From: an uncultured Bacteroidota bacterium
GTDB lineage: Bacteria; Bacteroidota; Bacteroidia; Chitinophagales; LD1
Direction of reading: 5' to 3'
NCBI GenBank assembly: GCA_937894725.1
Contig: CALAYL010000039.1
Span: forward strand, 1 to 64,000
DNA length: 64,000 nucleotides
The notes below the pieces were generated by a model. That model worked only from the letters and a program-made list of their open reading frames with translations, made no database searches and was not told where the DNA came from. The translations under genes and the position numbers were made by a program. This document shows, one piece after another, positions 43,264-52,340 of the stretch (position 1 is the first letter of the stretch; the number at the start of each line of letters is the position of its first letter).

Positions 43264-44580
43264 TTAAAATCTGTACCCAGCTCTTAACGAAACAGAGGTA
43301 GAAGGATAATTATAAAATGCAGCCAAGCCCACCAAATTGTGACAGCCTATCAATGCTTGAAAATGTTTGCCTTGGTAGCCTACATCCCATCCTATATTGA
43401 AAAGCGAATAGCCTCCACCAGAGAGCATCACTGAAGTTACAAACTTTTTAGGCAGATAGAAATTAGCTTTAGCATAAGCCATCACATAGTAGTGAGAAAG
43501 TAGCCTTGCTTGGAGTCCACAGTTGATTTGTATGGGGGTGTTTTTTATCTTTTCAAAGAAAGAATACGTTACTTGAAAACTGGCTGGCAGTGTGGTATTG
43601 TAGCGATAGTTTGTTTTCGAGGAAGCTAAATTTTGAATTACACTATCTCCATTAAACGAAAATTTATATTCATTAACTTTAATGATGTTTTGAATGTCAA
43701 TGATACCCTCAAATCTAAATGCGGTATCCTTGATATAGTTAAAGCTTTGATTGCCCCATGTGATGATGCCTAAATCTTGTATATCGAACAATAATGTACC
43801 TTTATTGAATTCATATTCAAAATGTACATCGGTTGAAAATCCATAGCCTTTTGGCTTGAAAAATCCTGGCTGACCTACATACGATTGGTTATATCTAAAG
43901 TTGTAATTTAGGTCTAAATATTCGCCATAAGGAGCCGTATAAAGTCCTCCAGATTGAGTTTTGAGTTGTTGATTATTATCCCCTACCAAAAATGAAAGCA
44001 TGATAGACGCATAGAGGTTTTGTTCTTTTTTTCCAATCCCTAGTGAAACCTGATTATAGGTAAGATTTTCAAATTTCATTTTACTGAGGTTGGCGGTTTT
44101 GTCTTCATACATTTTATTGCCGTACAATACCAAATTCAATGCATCTTTTGTAATATCAGCATAAAGCATATTGCGATATTTATACCCAATATGTAGTGTG
44201 ACTTCATTTTTTTTGAAAAGATGCTTGTATTGAAAGCCTGTGTTTAATTCATGTTCGTATAATCTTCTTCCAGGAAAGTTTTTGATTATATCTTTATCCT
44301 TTTTCTCAAATACAGCTCCACTAAGTACCTTGCTCAACTGACCCAGCGGCAAACAGTTTGAATTTTGGCGCCCTTCTCCATAGATTATAATTTCATTTTG
44401 TCCACCATCGGCTATAGGAATTAGCGAAGGCACACTAGTAAGATACGCAAGATTAGTGGCGAGTTTTAGGCTATCCTGGGCATAGCTATCGGCATTACTT
44501 CCAAACAAAAAAGCAAGCGATATCGAGACGGATAAGGTGCGGAAATTGAAGTTTTGTACGAGCATAAATAAATACCTCAT
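43264..44580 (-). CDS. DUF5723-like outer-membrane protein
   Basis: A 438-residue protein with signal sequence (about 15-35, ending SYAQ), then repeated alternating hydrophobic/aromatic strands typical of a beta barrel (YKHLFKKNEVTLHIGYKYRN, KGYGFSTDVHFEYEFNKG). It ends with a C-terminal aromatic residue (SVSLRAGYRF). It resembles the DUF5723 family of Bacteroidota outer-membrane proteins. Its ATG overlaps the stop of the upstream lipoprotein gene by one base (TAATG), so the two are translated together. It is probably an envelope protein whose partner is that lipoprotein. Function is unknown. Confidence 0.7.
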   Translation of the reverse strand: MRYLFMLVQNFNFRTLSVSISLAFLFGSNADSYAQDSLKLATNLAYLTSVPSLIPIADGGQNEIIIYGEGRQNSNCLPLGQLSKVLSGAVFEKKDKDIIKNFPGRRLYEHELNTGFQYKHLFKKNEVTLHIGYKYRNMLYADITKDALNLVLYGNKMYEDKTANLSKMKFENLTYNQVSLGIGKKEQNLYASIMLSFLVGDNNQQLKTQSGGLYTAPYGEYLDLNYNFRYNQSYVGQPGFFKPKGYGFSTDVHFEYEFNKGTLLFDIQDLGIITWGNQSFNYIKDTAFRFEGIIDIQNIIKVNEYKFSFNGDSVIQNLASSKTNYRYNTTLPASFQVTYSFFEKIKNTPIQINCGLQARLLSHYYVMAYAKANFYLPKKFVTSVMLSGGGYSLFNIGWDVGYQGKHFQALIGCHNLVGLAAFYNYPSTSVSLRAGYRF

Positions 44581-46697
44581 TATAGTTTTTGTCGATAAGT
44601 AAATTGAGCAGTTACTTTGGCATCTAAATAATAGTCATAGTAAATGGTAAAGTATTGTCCATTGCAATTTCCGTTGTTAGATTTAGTGTTGAAAGTGGCC
44701 GTAAGAATTAGTTTATCGGCTGTATAAAGCTTTCGCACCCTGTCTGTAGGCATTGGAATGGGCACTATATTTTTTTTCGCTATTTGTGCTTTACAGCTTT
44801 GATCTACATCGGCTGGTATGAGTACATAATCATGCAATAGTGTGTCTAGTGGATTGAAATTGGCATCATATGCTATGAGATTGATTTTTGCTTCCAATGG
44901 AAATTTATTGTTAGTGATCAAAAACAAAGTTCCATCTTTGATATTATCAATTTCTTTAGGGGTAGTACCCATTTTGAAATCAATTGTATCACGAAGATTA
45001 AAGTTGTTTGCTCTTACATCCAAAGGGATAGTAAGATTGAGATTTACTTTGAGTTTTGAATCAAGATACGCAAAATCATTGTAGGTCTGTCGATTGCCTA
45101 AATAGTTTGTTTTTATCTGGACATCATAGTCTATTTTGTTAGGTAGATTGGTTATAAAATCTTTTACATTACTATTTGTACTGTTTACCTGAAATTCTTG
45201 ATAGGCCGGACGTAGCGGAAAATCTTTAGCGCGGTCGATAGTTAGATTTCTTCCTATGATAGGCGAGGCGGAGTTATCTATCAATGTTATTTGGTTTCCA
45301 TTCTGATTTGTACCCGTTAAAAAATTTATTTTGCCTATACCATCTATCCCTAGTCCATTGTCGATACTTACAGAAAGTTTTGCTTTTTGAAAGTCAATGG
45401 CGTTAGGTAGGTTGCCACTAAACAGTTTGGTAACATCAAAAGGAGAGGAGCCACTAAAATTAAAAGTGTCACGACCAGCGTATCCTTTGATATACTTAGG
45501 CTTTATGTTTTTTATTTTATACTGTATAAATACGCTATCATCACTCGTTATCTCTCTCAATATTCCTGTAGAATCAATACGTGCTATTACGAGTTGAGTG
45601 TAGGTATTGAATTTAGTACCATCTACACCAGTAAGGTTTATAGAGTAGCCACTCAGGTCGTAGGTTTGAGTGACTTGTTGTGTCTGTCCTGCAGGCGCAG
45701 CAGGTATGTTGGTTATTGCTTTGATGCCATTTCCGTTCGGATCAAATGCTCCTTTGAGAATATACGTAAGTCTTACATTTTCTTGAATCGAGCTTTTGAA
45801 ATTTACTTCGAGTTGGCCAGTTTCACATTCTACATGGGTAAACTTTCGTTCACCGATAATTTGGGTTACTTCTTCATTTGATGAAATCAAATCTTGAGCT
45901 GGAAATCTTGCTATAGCTCGTTTTGCCTTAATGTCAAAAATACGGCCATAGATGCGAATGTAGTCGTTGGTATCTATTTTTACAGGTACACCATTTGAGC
46001 CAGGCGAGTTGAAATTTGTGACCGAAAAGAGCAAATTGCCATCTACTGTTTTGCCCGCTAAATCATAAAAACGATATGCGGAATCGTAGGCAGCTATATA
46101 AGGAATATTGTCAGATACGATTAAGTTGCCCGATGTTTGATTTCTGATTTCAAAAGCCACATTGGTGATGGGCACTGGCAAGTGATTTACAAACCAAAAA
46201 TCCAGACTGCCGCTGGCTATTTCTAAAGATTGAAAATAAGTGCTACCATCAAAAACAAAAGGCTGAGTCGAAAACCCATTGAGGGCAGGAATATTAGCCG
46301 TATTACCATGATTGCCGAGTAGATAGCTACCCAAAAATTGCTGTCCTTGATCTGAGCTGAGTTTGAGCTGTGCGGCTATAGCCCCCATACTACTTGTATA
46401 GCTGATGTATGTTTGTGGTAGTGTCAACGAATCTACATTGATTTTTTGGCCAATTTGGGTATCGGGTATTTGTATCAAAAGGCTGGCTAAGTCTAGCTCA
46501 TAAATAGTATTGGCGATTTGAAGATTCAATGAATTATCGGGATTTACACTAGCTAGACTATCGCTTACCAAGTCGGCCATAGTGAGCGTGGCTTTGGCTA
46601 ATGGGGCGAGGTATTCAGCGTCCCATTCATTTTTGCGTTCTTTCTTACAACTGCCTATTAGCATGATTAGTAAAAACAAGCCCCAAATTTTGCGCAT
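44580..46697 (-). CDS. Large envelope lipoprotein of unknown function
   Basis: A 705-residue lipoprotein: the signal peptide ends in the lipobox IGSC (Cys17), followed by KKERKNEWDAEYLAPLAK. The mature protein is rich in Thr, Asn and Ile and appears all-beta, with no enzyme motif visible. Proteins with the start KNEWDxxYLAPLAxxxLT are frequent in Bacteroidota, but I know no function. It is followed by, and overlaps by one base, the barrel-like gene. The pair suggests an outer-membrane assembly with a surface or periplasmic lipoprotein. No promoter box was found in the 90-base upstream gap. Confidence 0.75.
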   Translation of the reverse strand: MRKIWGLFLLIMLIGSCKKERKNEWDAEYLAPLAKATLTMADLVSDSLASVNPDNSLNLQIANTIYELDLASLLIQIPDTQIGQKINVDSLTLPQTYISYTSSMGAIAAQLKLSSDQGQQFLGSYLLGNHGNTANIPALNGFSTQPFVFDGSTYFQSLEIASGSLDFWFVNHLPVPITNVAFEIRNQTSGNLIVSDNIPYIAAYDSAYRFYDLAGKTVDGNLLFSVTNFNSPGSNGVPVKIDTNDYIRIYGRIFDIKAKRAIARFPAQDLISSNEEVTQIIGERKFTHVECETGQLEVNFKSSIQENVRLTYILKGAFDPNGNGIKAITNIPAAPAGQTQQVTQTYDLSGYSINLTGVDGTKFNTYTQLVIARIDSTGILREITSDDSVFIQYKIKNIKPKYIKGYAGRDTFNFSGSSPFDVTKLFSGNLPNAIDFQKAKLSVSIDNGLGIDGIGKINFLTGTNQNGNQITLIDNSASPIIGRNLTIDRAKDFPLRPAYQEFQVNSTNSNVKDFITNLPNKIDYDVQIKTNYLGNRQTYNDFAYLDSKLKVNLNLTIPLDVRANNFNLRDTIDFKMGTTPKEIDNIKDGTLFLITNNKFPLEAKINLIAYDANFNPLDTLLHDYVLIPADVDQSCKAQIAKKNIVPIPMPTDRVRKLYTADKLILTATFNTKSNNGNCNGQYFTIYYDYYLDAKVTAQFTYRQKL

Positions 46698-46790
46698 AAG
46701 GATAATTTAGTTTTCTTAACCTACAATAATAACATTATTTGCGTAGCTCATCCGCACTTTTTATTGTCATAGTTTTGTAAAAATAATAAG

Positions 46791-47075
46791 CTATACAGCA
46801 ATCAACGACCACGCCATTGCTTTATCTGCAAAACAAGTTTTGGCGAGTGTCCAAGTTTCTTTGAAAAATGCCGAGTTGCGATAGTTTTCGAGATGCGAGC
46901 CATCGATCCAAATAGAATACGTAAAATAGGTGAAATCATTTTCTGCATCCTTGTAAATGCCCACTTCTACACAACCAGCAAACGATAAAATCGTGCTTTC
47001 TCTCTCGTGAAAAATAGCGACAAAGTTGTCCACTTTATCCGCTTTTAGTTCTAATTTAACGATTCTTCTGAGCAT
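46791..47075 (-). CDS. YgiN-like (ABM-family) small monooxygenase
   Basis: A 94-residue protein of the antibiotic-biosynthesis-monooxygenase fold: MLRRIVKLELKADKVDNFVAIFHE, then FAGCVEVGIYKDAENDFTYFTYSIWID and LENYRNSAFFKETW. The dimeric ferredoxin-like fold of this length includes quinol monooxygenases and heme-degrading enzymes. Activity cannot be told from sequence. It begins 3 bases after the SAM adenosyltransferase gene and is co-transcribed with it. Confidence 0.8.
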   Translation of the reverse strand: MLRRIVKLELKADKVDNFVAIFHERESTILSFAGCVEVGIYKDAENDFTYFTYSIWIDGSHLENYRNSAFFKETWTLAKTCFADKAMAWSLIAV

Positions 47076-47078
47076 TGT

Positions 47079-47834
47079 TTATTCGTGGATGATGATAGCG
47101 GATTGTAGTTTTAATCCTAACAAAAAATTGGCTTTCCCTTGATTGACCGCTATTTCAAGCAGATTGTCTTGATTGAAAAAAGCGACAAGTTCGCCCATGG
47201 CTACATCGCTGTAGTGACGACTAATTTTAGTTAGTTCTTGGCTACCTATCAATATTGTAAAGTTATCTTTGATGTATTGTTCAAAAAAAGGCTTACTGAT
47301 ATTTGTAATCGCATTGTGAAACGAATCAAAAAATAAATAATGCCCTTGGATATAACCAGGACGACCTACTGGATTAGTTCTTAGCACAATGGTGTTCGGT
47401 TTAGTAGCTTGTGCTAAGCCGTTACCACTCAATATCCATTGTAGTGCTAGTTTTATACATTCTAGATACAATACCCCTGTCTCATTTGGGGTATCTATTT
47501 CGAAATATTCAACGCCTATTTGTTCAAATAACAACGGTCCTACCCCATTGTCAAATAAAATAAAATATTGGTCGTAAGCTTTTGCTATCAACAGTCTTCC
47601 TCTCGATTCAGATGCATTTACATGTACAATATGAATAGTTTCTTTTGGAAAAAATCGATACGCACTTCCCAACACAAATGCAGCTTGACGCACACTAAAA
47701 GGGGCTATATCATTTGATACATCTACCAATCGTGCATCACTAGCCACCGTATAAATAGAAGCTTTGAGGGCAGCTAAATAATACGTTCCTCCAGCCATGT
47801 CGGTAGTGAGGGTGATGATAGGTGGGTTTGGCAT
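47079..47834 (-). CDS. SAM hydroxide adenosyltransferase (DUF62)
   Basis: A 251-residue protein of the DUF62 family, which splits S-adenosylmethionine with hydroxide to adenosine and methionine and is related to fluorinase and chlorinase. IITLTTDMAGGTYYLAALKASIY at the N-terminus, DVSNDIAPFSVRQAAFVLGSAY (about 38-59) and IHVVHVNASESRGR in the middle are family-like, as is GYIQGHYLFFDSFHNAITNI. The usual TLTTDFG motif reads TLTTDMAG. Halogenase activity is not expected, because no halogenase context is nearby. Confidence 0.87.
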   Translation of the reverse strand: MPNPPIITLTTDMAGGTYYLAALKASIYTVASDARLVDVSNDIAPFSVRQAAFVLGSAYRFFPKETIHIVHVNASESRGRLLIAKAYDQYFILFDNGVGPLLFEQIGVEYFEIDTPNETGVLYLECIKLALQWILSGNGLAQATKPNTIVLRTNPVGRPGYIQGHYLFFDSFHNAITNISKPFFEQYIKDNFTILIGSQELTKISRHYSDVAMGELVAFFNQDNLLEIAVNQGKANFLLGLKLQSAIIIHE

Positions 47835-47924
47835 TAGGTGGAAAACATGTTAATTAAATAACGCACGCAAGGTAAAAGTTAGCAATGGGAATACTTAATT
47901 TGCATACTATAAAATTATACACGC

Positions 47925-48890
47925 TTGAAAGAATTGACTATTGAAATAGACGGCATAGACCCGCTTCACCTTTTAGGTATCAATAATACTAAATTTACCT
48001 ACCTCAAAAAGCTCTTCCCTACACTACGGATGGTGTCGAGAGGAAATACAATCAAAGCGGAGGGCACAGATGAAGACCTCGCAATCTTTAATGCCAAAAT
48101 AGCACAACTGAAGCAGCATATCATCCGATATTTCAAACTTTCGGAAGATGACATGGAGCGTATCATAATGAATGAAACTAGCGAAAAAACGCATCAATTT
48201 CAAAATAGCATTTTAGTACATGGCAACAATGGATTAGTAATAAGGGCCAGAACCGAAAACCAACAGCGAATGGTTTCGGAATCGGATAAAAATGATATTT
48301 TATTTGCGATAGGGCCTGCAGGTACTGGCAAAACCTATACGGCTGTGGCATTGGCAGTGAGGGCATTGAAAGATCGCTTGGTGAGAAAAATAATCTTGAC
48401 TAGACCAGCAGTCGAAGCAGGTGAAAACCTGGGTTTTTTGCCTGGCGATATGAAAGAAAAAATAGACCCTTACCTTCGTCCGCTTTATGATGCCCTAGAT
48501 GATATGATACCCTCTGACAAATTAGCTTATTATATGCAAAATAGGACGATTGAGATAGCTCCTCTAGCTTTTATGCGAGGTCGAACACTCGATCATTCCT
48601 TCATTTTACTCGATGAAGCGCAAAATGCCACCAATATGCAGCTCAAAATGTTTTTGACTCGTATAGGGCCAAGCTCAAAGTGTATTATCACGGGCGACCC
48701 AACCCAGATAGATTTACCACGTTCTCAAGAATCGGGGCTATCTACCGCACTCACTATTTTGAAAGATGTAGAAGGCATATCCACCATACGACTAGTAGAA
48801 TCTGATGTAGTGCGCCATCGATTGGTAAAAGAAATTATCAAAGCATACGACTTGCTAAAAGCGGAAAATGACAAAAGGAATCCACGATAA
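47925..48890 (+). CDS. phoH: PhoH-family ATPase
   Basis: A 321-residue PhoH-like protein with an N-terminal KH-like region (about 1-90) and a P-loop ATPase domain. It has FAIGPAGTGKTYTAVALA (Walker A, about 126-143), RPAVEAGENLGFLPGDMKEKIDPYLRPLYDAL, FILLDEAQNATNMQLKMFLTRIG (Walker B) and KCIITGDPTQIDLP. This is the PhoH (YbeZ-type) form, implicated in RNA handling with YbeY; no ybeY is adjacent. The start is TTG at 47925; no ATG lies close by. purC follows after 24 bases. Confidence 0.92.
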   Translation: MKELTIEIDGIDPLHLLGINNTKFTYLKKLFPTLRMVSRGNTIKAEGTDEDLAIFNAKIAQLKQHIIRYFKLSEDDMERIIMNETSEKTHQFQNSILVHGNNGLVIRARTENQQRMVSESDKNDILFAIGPAGTGKTYTAVALAVRALKDRLVRKIILTRPAVEAGENLGFLPGDMKEKIDPYLRPLYDALDDMIPSDKLAYYMQNRTIEIAPLAFMRGRTLDHSFILLDEAQNATNMQLKMFLTRIGPSSKCIITGDPTQIDLPRSQESGLSTALTILKDVEGISTIRLVESDVVRHRLVKEIIKAYDLLKAENDKRNPR

Positions 48891-48914
48891 CCATATATAA
48901 ATTTTAAAAAAACA

Positions 48915-49859
48915 ATGACCATCCGAAATACAAATTTTGAATTTAAGGGACAAACAGGCGTTTATCATGGCAAAGTGCGTGATGTCTATTTTGTAGGTGA
49001 AAAGCTAGTATCTATTGCATCTGACCGAATTTCTGCGTTTGACCACATTTTACCCAAAGCCATACCCTTCAAGGGGCAAGTACTCAATCAAGTGGCCGCT
49101 CATTTTTTGAAAGCATCGAGTGATATTTGTCCTATTTGGTTAGAAGCGACCCCCGACCCAAACGCATCAGTAGGTAAAAAATGCAAACCCGTTAGACTCG
49201 AAATGGTTATTCGTGGATACTTGGCAGGTCATGCTGCACGCGAGTATAAGGCAGGTAAACGGTTGCTCTGCGGAGTAGTGCTACCCGAGGGAATGAAAGA
49301 GAATGATAAGTTTGATAACCCTATAATCACCCCTGCCACAAAAGCTGAGGAGGGACATGATGAGGATATTTCAAAAGAAAATATTTTAACTCGAAATATC
49401 GTTTCTAGAGAATTATATGAACAGCTCGAACGTTACACCCATGCGCTTTTTGATAGAGGCACAGAGATGGCTGCTAAGCGAGGATTGATTTTAGTCGATA
49501 CAAAATATGAGTTTGGTTTGATAGGCGATACGATCTATTTGATAGATGAAATCCATACGCCAGATTCATCACGGTATTTTTATAAAGAAGGTTATGAAAA
49601 TCGACAAGCTGCGGGCGAACCACAACAGCAACTCTCAAAAGAATTTGTGCGTGAATGGCTTATATCACAAGGATTTCAGGGAAAAGAGGGGCAACAAATG
49701 CCCGATATGCCAGATGCTTTCGTAAATGAAATATCGGAGCGATATATTGAATTGTATGAAACTATCACAGGACTATCATTTGAACGAAATGATTCCAAAG
49801 ACTTGGCAGCACGTATATTTGACAATGTAAGTGCGTATTTGAGTTCGGTAAAGGATTAA
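48915..49859 (+). CDS. purC: Phosphoribosylaminoimidazole-succinocarboxamide synthase
   Basis: A 314-residue SAICAR synthase of purine biosynthesis, joining aspartate to CAIR with ATP. Visible marks are GKVRDVYFVGEKLVSIASDRISAFD at the N-terminus, LEMVIRGYLAGHAAREYKAGKRL in the middle and LVDTKYEFGLIGDTIYLIDEIHTPDSSRY with the conserved DEIHTPDSSR motif. The length is that of the longer, yeast-like class (about 300) and not the 240-residue E. coli class. It overlaps the convergent amidase gene by four bases. Confidence 0.96.
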   Translation: MTIRNTNFEFKGQTGVYHGKVRDVYFVGEKLVSIASDRISAFDHILPKAIPFKGQVLNQVAAHFLKASSDICPIWLEATPDPNASVGKKCKPVRLEMVIRGYLAGHAAREYKAGKRLLCGVVLPEGMKENDKFDNPIITPATKAEEGHDEDISKENILTRNIVSRELYEQLERYTHALFDRGTEMAAKRGLILVDTKYEFGLIGDTIYLIDEIHTPDSSRYFYKEGYENRQAAGEPQQQLSKEFVREWLISQGFQGKEGQQMPDMPDAFVNEISERYIELYETITGLSFERNDSKDLAARIFDNVSAYLSSVKD

Positions 49860-51280
49860 CTATTATACAAAAACGACCAAGGGTTAGCTTGTTCAAGTTC
49901 GTAGGCTAACTCTAGCAACAAGGCATCTTGGCCTATTGATGCAGAAAATTGGATTCCTAGCGGTAGTCCATCAGACGACATGCTGAGTGGTAGCGAAATG
50001 GCAGGTGCTCCGGTGATATTTTGAATACCTGTAAATGGTGCAAAGCCTACGGCTCTTTTCGAAACTTCGGCATAATCTAAGTCCACCGAAAAGTGCCCTA
50101 TCTTTGGTACTTTGTGTGCCATCACTGGCGACATGACGATATCGTAATCATTAAAATAACTATCGATTTTATATCCTGCTTCTTTCAATATTTTTAGACT
50201 ACTTGGCAGTGAAAACATATTTTGCCTAAACTGTTTGCTGAGTCCTACAGTAAATGGCTCCAGCTGCGATTTATCTACTTTTGATTTAAACATATACCTC
50301 CCCAAATTTTTAAAACTAAAAGCTAGCATACCATAATAATTTAGAAAGTGCATAGACAGATTATCTACATCTATAGGGAAAGGTTTTTGTTCTACTATGT
50401 GGCCAAGTGAAGTGAGTAAGTTAGCTGTATCTTTCATCGCTTTTTCTGTGTCTTCATCTATAAAGCCCAACTTTTCAGCACTCAAATTTTCAAAAAATAC
50501 GAATTTTAGTCTCTTTTTTAGAGGTGAAGAAACGTACCCCATTTTTGGTAATTGACTACTTGCAAAATGTTTTTCGGCCTCTGCGTAAAATAAGGCTGTA
50601 TCACGTACAGATCGAGTCAACACGCCTTGATAGCCAATATTTATGGGCAAAATTTCCGAACCTTCAAAATTAACCAGCCTATCTCTACTTGGCTTTAATC
50701 CCACCAATCCGCAACATGAAGCAGGGATACGGGTCGAACCCGCACCATCATTAGCATGCGCAATAGCTACGACACCACTAGCTACCATCGCAGCAGAGCC
50801 AGACGAGGAGCCTCCTGTAGTATAGTCGATATGCCAAGGGTTGCGAGTGATAGCCCATTTGGGGTTTTCAGTACTGCAAATCAACCCAAATTCGGGTAGT
50901 GTAGTTTTGCCCAAAACATTCATGCCTGTGGAGAGGTATTGATCCACAAATTTGCTATTGCGCTTGGCCAATTTTGCTTTGAACGCTAAAGTGCCTATCT
51001 GTGTAGGAGTACCTATAATTTGCTCATTGTCTTTGATAAATGTGGGCACGCCTGACAATGCGCCTGTACGTTTTTGAGATGCAGAAACTTTAGCATTTTC
51101 ATACATTTCGTAGGCTACAGCACCAAGCGATTGGTTGGCTTTTTCTGCTCTTTTGATGGCCGCTTCTGTGGCTTCCTGGGCAGAGAAACTACCTTTAGCG
51201 ATTTCTTCGGCTATGGCAGTAGCGTCAAGCTTTCCAAGTACGTCATCACAAAATGCACTTATTTTCTTATCAGACATATT
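49856..51280 (-). CDS. Amidase-signature hydrolase
   Basis: About 474 residues. The amidase-signature core is complete: catalytic lysine in GVPTFIKDN (about 82-90 from the ATG at 51280), and TTGGSSSGSAAMVASGVVAIAHANDGAGSTRIPASCCGLVGLKPS with the two catalytic serines and the glycine-rich region. It hydrolyses an amide bond; some relatives act on 6-aminohexanoate cyclic dimers, others on Glu-tRNA, but GatB/GatC are not nearby. The frame is open to 51313; the ATG at 51280 (MSDKKISAFCDD) is the likelier start. The substrate is unknown. Confidence 0.88.
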   Translation of the reverse strand, partial: NMSDKKISAFCDDVLGKLDATAIAEEIAKGSFSAQEATEAAIKRAEKANQSLGAVAYEMYENAKVSASQKRTGALSGVPTFIKDNEQIIGTPTQIGTLAFKAKLAKRNSKFVDQYLSTGMNVLGKTTLPEFGLICSTENPKWAITRNPWHIDYTTGGSSSGSAAMVASGVVAIAHANDGAGSTRIPASCCGLVGLKPSRDRLVNFEGSEILPINIGYQGVLTRSVRDTALFYAEAEKHFASSQLPKMGYVSSPLKKRLKFVFFENLSAEKLGFIDEDTEKAMKDTANLLTSLGHIVEQKPFPIDVDNLSMHFLNYYGMLAFSFKNLGRYMFKSKVDKSQLEPFTVGLSKQFRQNMFSLPSSLKILKEAGYKIDSYFNDYDIVMSPVMAHKVPKIGHFSVDLDYAEVSKRAVGFAPFTGIQNITGAPAISLPLSMSSDGLPLGIQFSASIGQDALLLELAYELEQANPWSFLYNS

Positions 51281-51390
51281 AATACTTTTTTTTAAAAGTA
51301 AATATTCTAGCAATGCGATATCGAATCACTCATTGAATGTATGGTTTTTTCGGGTGTAAAGTGCGTTTTGACTCACTAGCGAAACGCTCT

Positions 51391-52236
51391 TTAGGTAATA
51401 GGGCAAAGTTTTTCGCTTATCTCCCATACCGCTTGCTGCAATTTTTTGTCATTGGTTATGGCTGCTGGAGCAACGCTTTTACATTTATCAAAGTATTTTC
51501 CCGTCACATTTTTTACTTCATCCGATGATGCTAAATAAATGGACGTTTTAGCTCCGTTTTCTACACTCAGTCCACCTATTTTCGATGCTAAACTCCATAT
51601 CCAGTTGGCATACCACTGTGTTCCTTTGGTACCTATGTCGGTATTTACAAAACCTGGATGTAGTGCGTTTACAGTAATGTTTAAGTCTTTTAATCTTGAT
51701 GCCAATTCTTGTGTAAAAAGGACATTGGCTAGTTTACTTTGCTCATAGGCTTTGAGTACAAAATAGGCTTTGTTTTGGGTAAAAGAGTCTATATCTATTT
51801 TGCCTTTATAATGTGAATCAGAAGACACATTTATAATTCGCGCTGCATCCGATTTTTTGAGCAAATCCAATAGTAAATGAGTCAATAAAAAGAACGAAAA
51901 ATGATTGGTCGCCAAAGTCATTTCGATACCATCTTCACTGAGTTGAAAGTCCGAAAATACGCCACCTGCATTGTTTATCAAAACATCTAACTTCGTTAGT
52001 TTCTTATTGATTTCTTGGACTAGATTCCGAATTGATTTTTGAGATGATAAGTCTGCTATAAAATAGTGGATGTCATTGTTTTTGCTTTCTGTTTTAATTT
52101 TGGTTATGGCAGCCTCTGCCTTTTCTTTACTCCTTGATACGATATAAATAGTTGCGCCTTTTTGAGCTAGTGCTATTGCTGTAGCGAGCCCTATACCGGC
52201 ATTGCCACCTGTGATGAGTATGTTTTTTTCTTTCAT
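51391..52236 (-). CDS. Short-chain dehydrogenase/reductase
   Basis: A 281-residue SDR: ILITGGNAGIGLATAIALAQKG (NAD(P)-binding TGxxxGIG, residues 5-26), LINNAGGVF, and the active site Ser near NVSSDSH with YEQSK (Tyr-x3-Lys). The length and the pattern ATNHFSFFLLTHLLLDLLK resemble retinol-dehydrogenase-like or oxidoreductase members. The substrate is not predictable. The gene stands alone, upstream of the amidase on the same strand; an 77-base gap separates the two. Confidence 0.88.
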   Translation of the reverse strand: MKEKNILITGGNAGIGLATAIALAQKGATIYIVSRSKEKAEAAITKIKTESKNNDIHYFIADLSSQKSIRNLVQEINKKLTKLDVLINNAGGVFSDFQLSEDGIEMTLATNHFSFFLLTHLLLDLLKKSDAARIINVSSDSHYKGKIDIDSFTQNKAYFVLKAYEQSKLANVLFTQELASRLKDLNITVNALHPGFVNTDIGTKGTQWYANWIWSLASKIGGLSVENGAKTSIYLASSDEVKNVTGKYFDKCKSVAPAAITNDKKLQQAVWEISEKLCPIT

Positions 52237-52285
52237 GGTGGCTAAGCTATAAATTTATTAGTTACTTAAATGAGTAGTGTACAAA

Positions 52286-52318
52286 AAAAACCGCAAGTAT
52301 TTGAAGATTGCGGTTTTT
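52286..52318 (-). terminator. Terminator of the SGNH hydrolase gene
   Basis: AAAAACCGCAA (52286-52296) and TTGCGGTTTTT (52308-52318) form an 11-base-pair stem. Read on the minus strand it ends in a T run, just beyond the stop of the gene at 52341. Confidence 0.88.
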
Positions 52319-52340
52319 AAACAAATGGGTTTGCTATTTT

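Noticed and set aside
47079..47834. Fluorinase or chlorinase
   Set aside because: The family is related, but there are no halometabolite genes nearby and the common DUF62 activity is SAM hydrolysis.
49856..51280. GatA subunit of Glu-tRNA amidotransferase
   Set aside because: Only the general amidase signature is seen; gatB and gatC are not adjacent and the C-terminal part does not resemble GatA.
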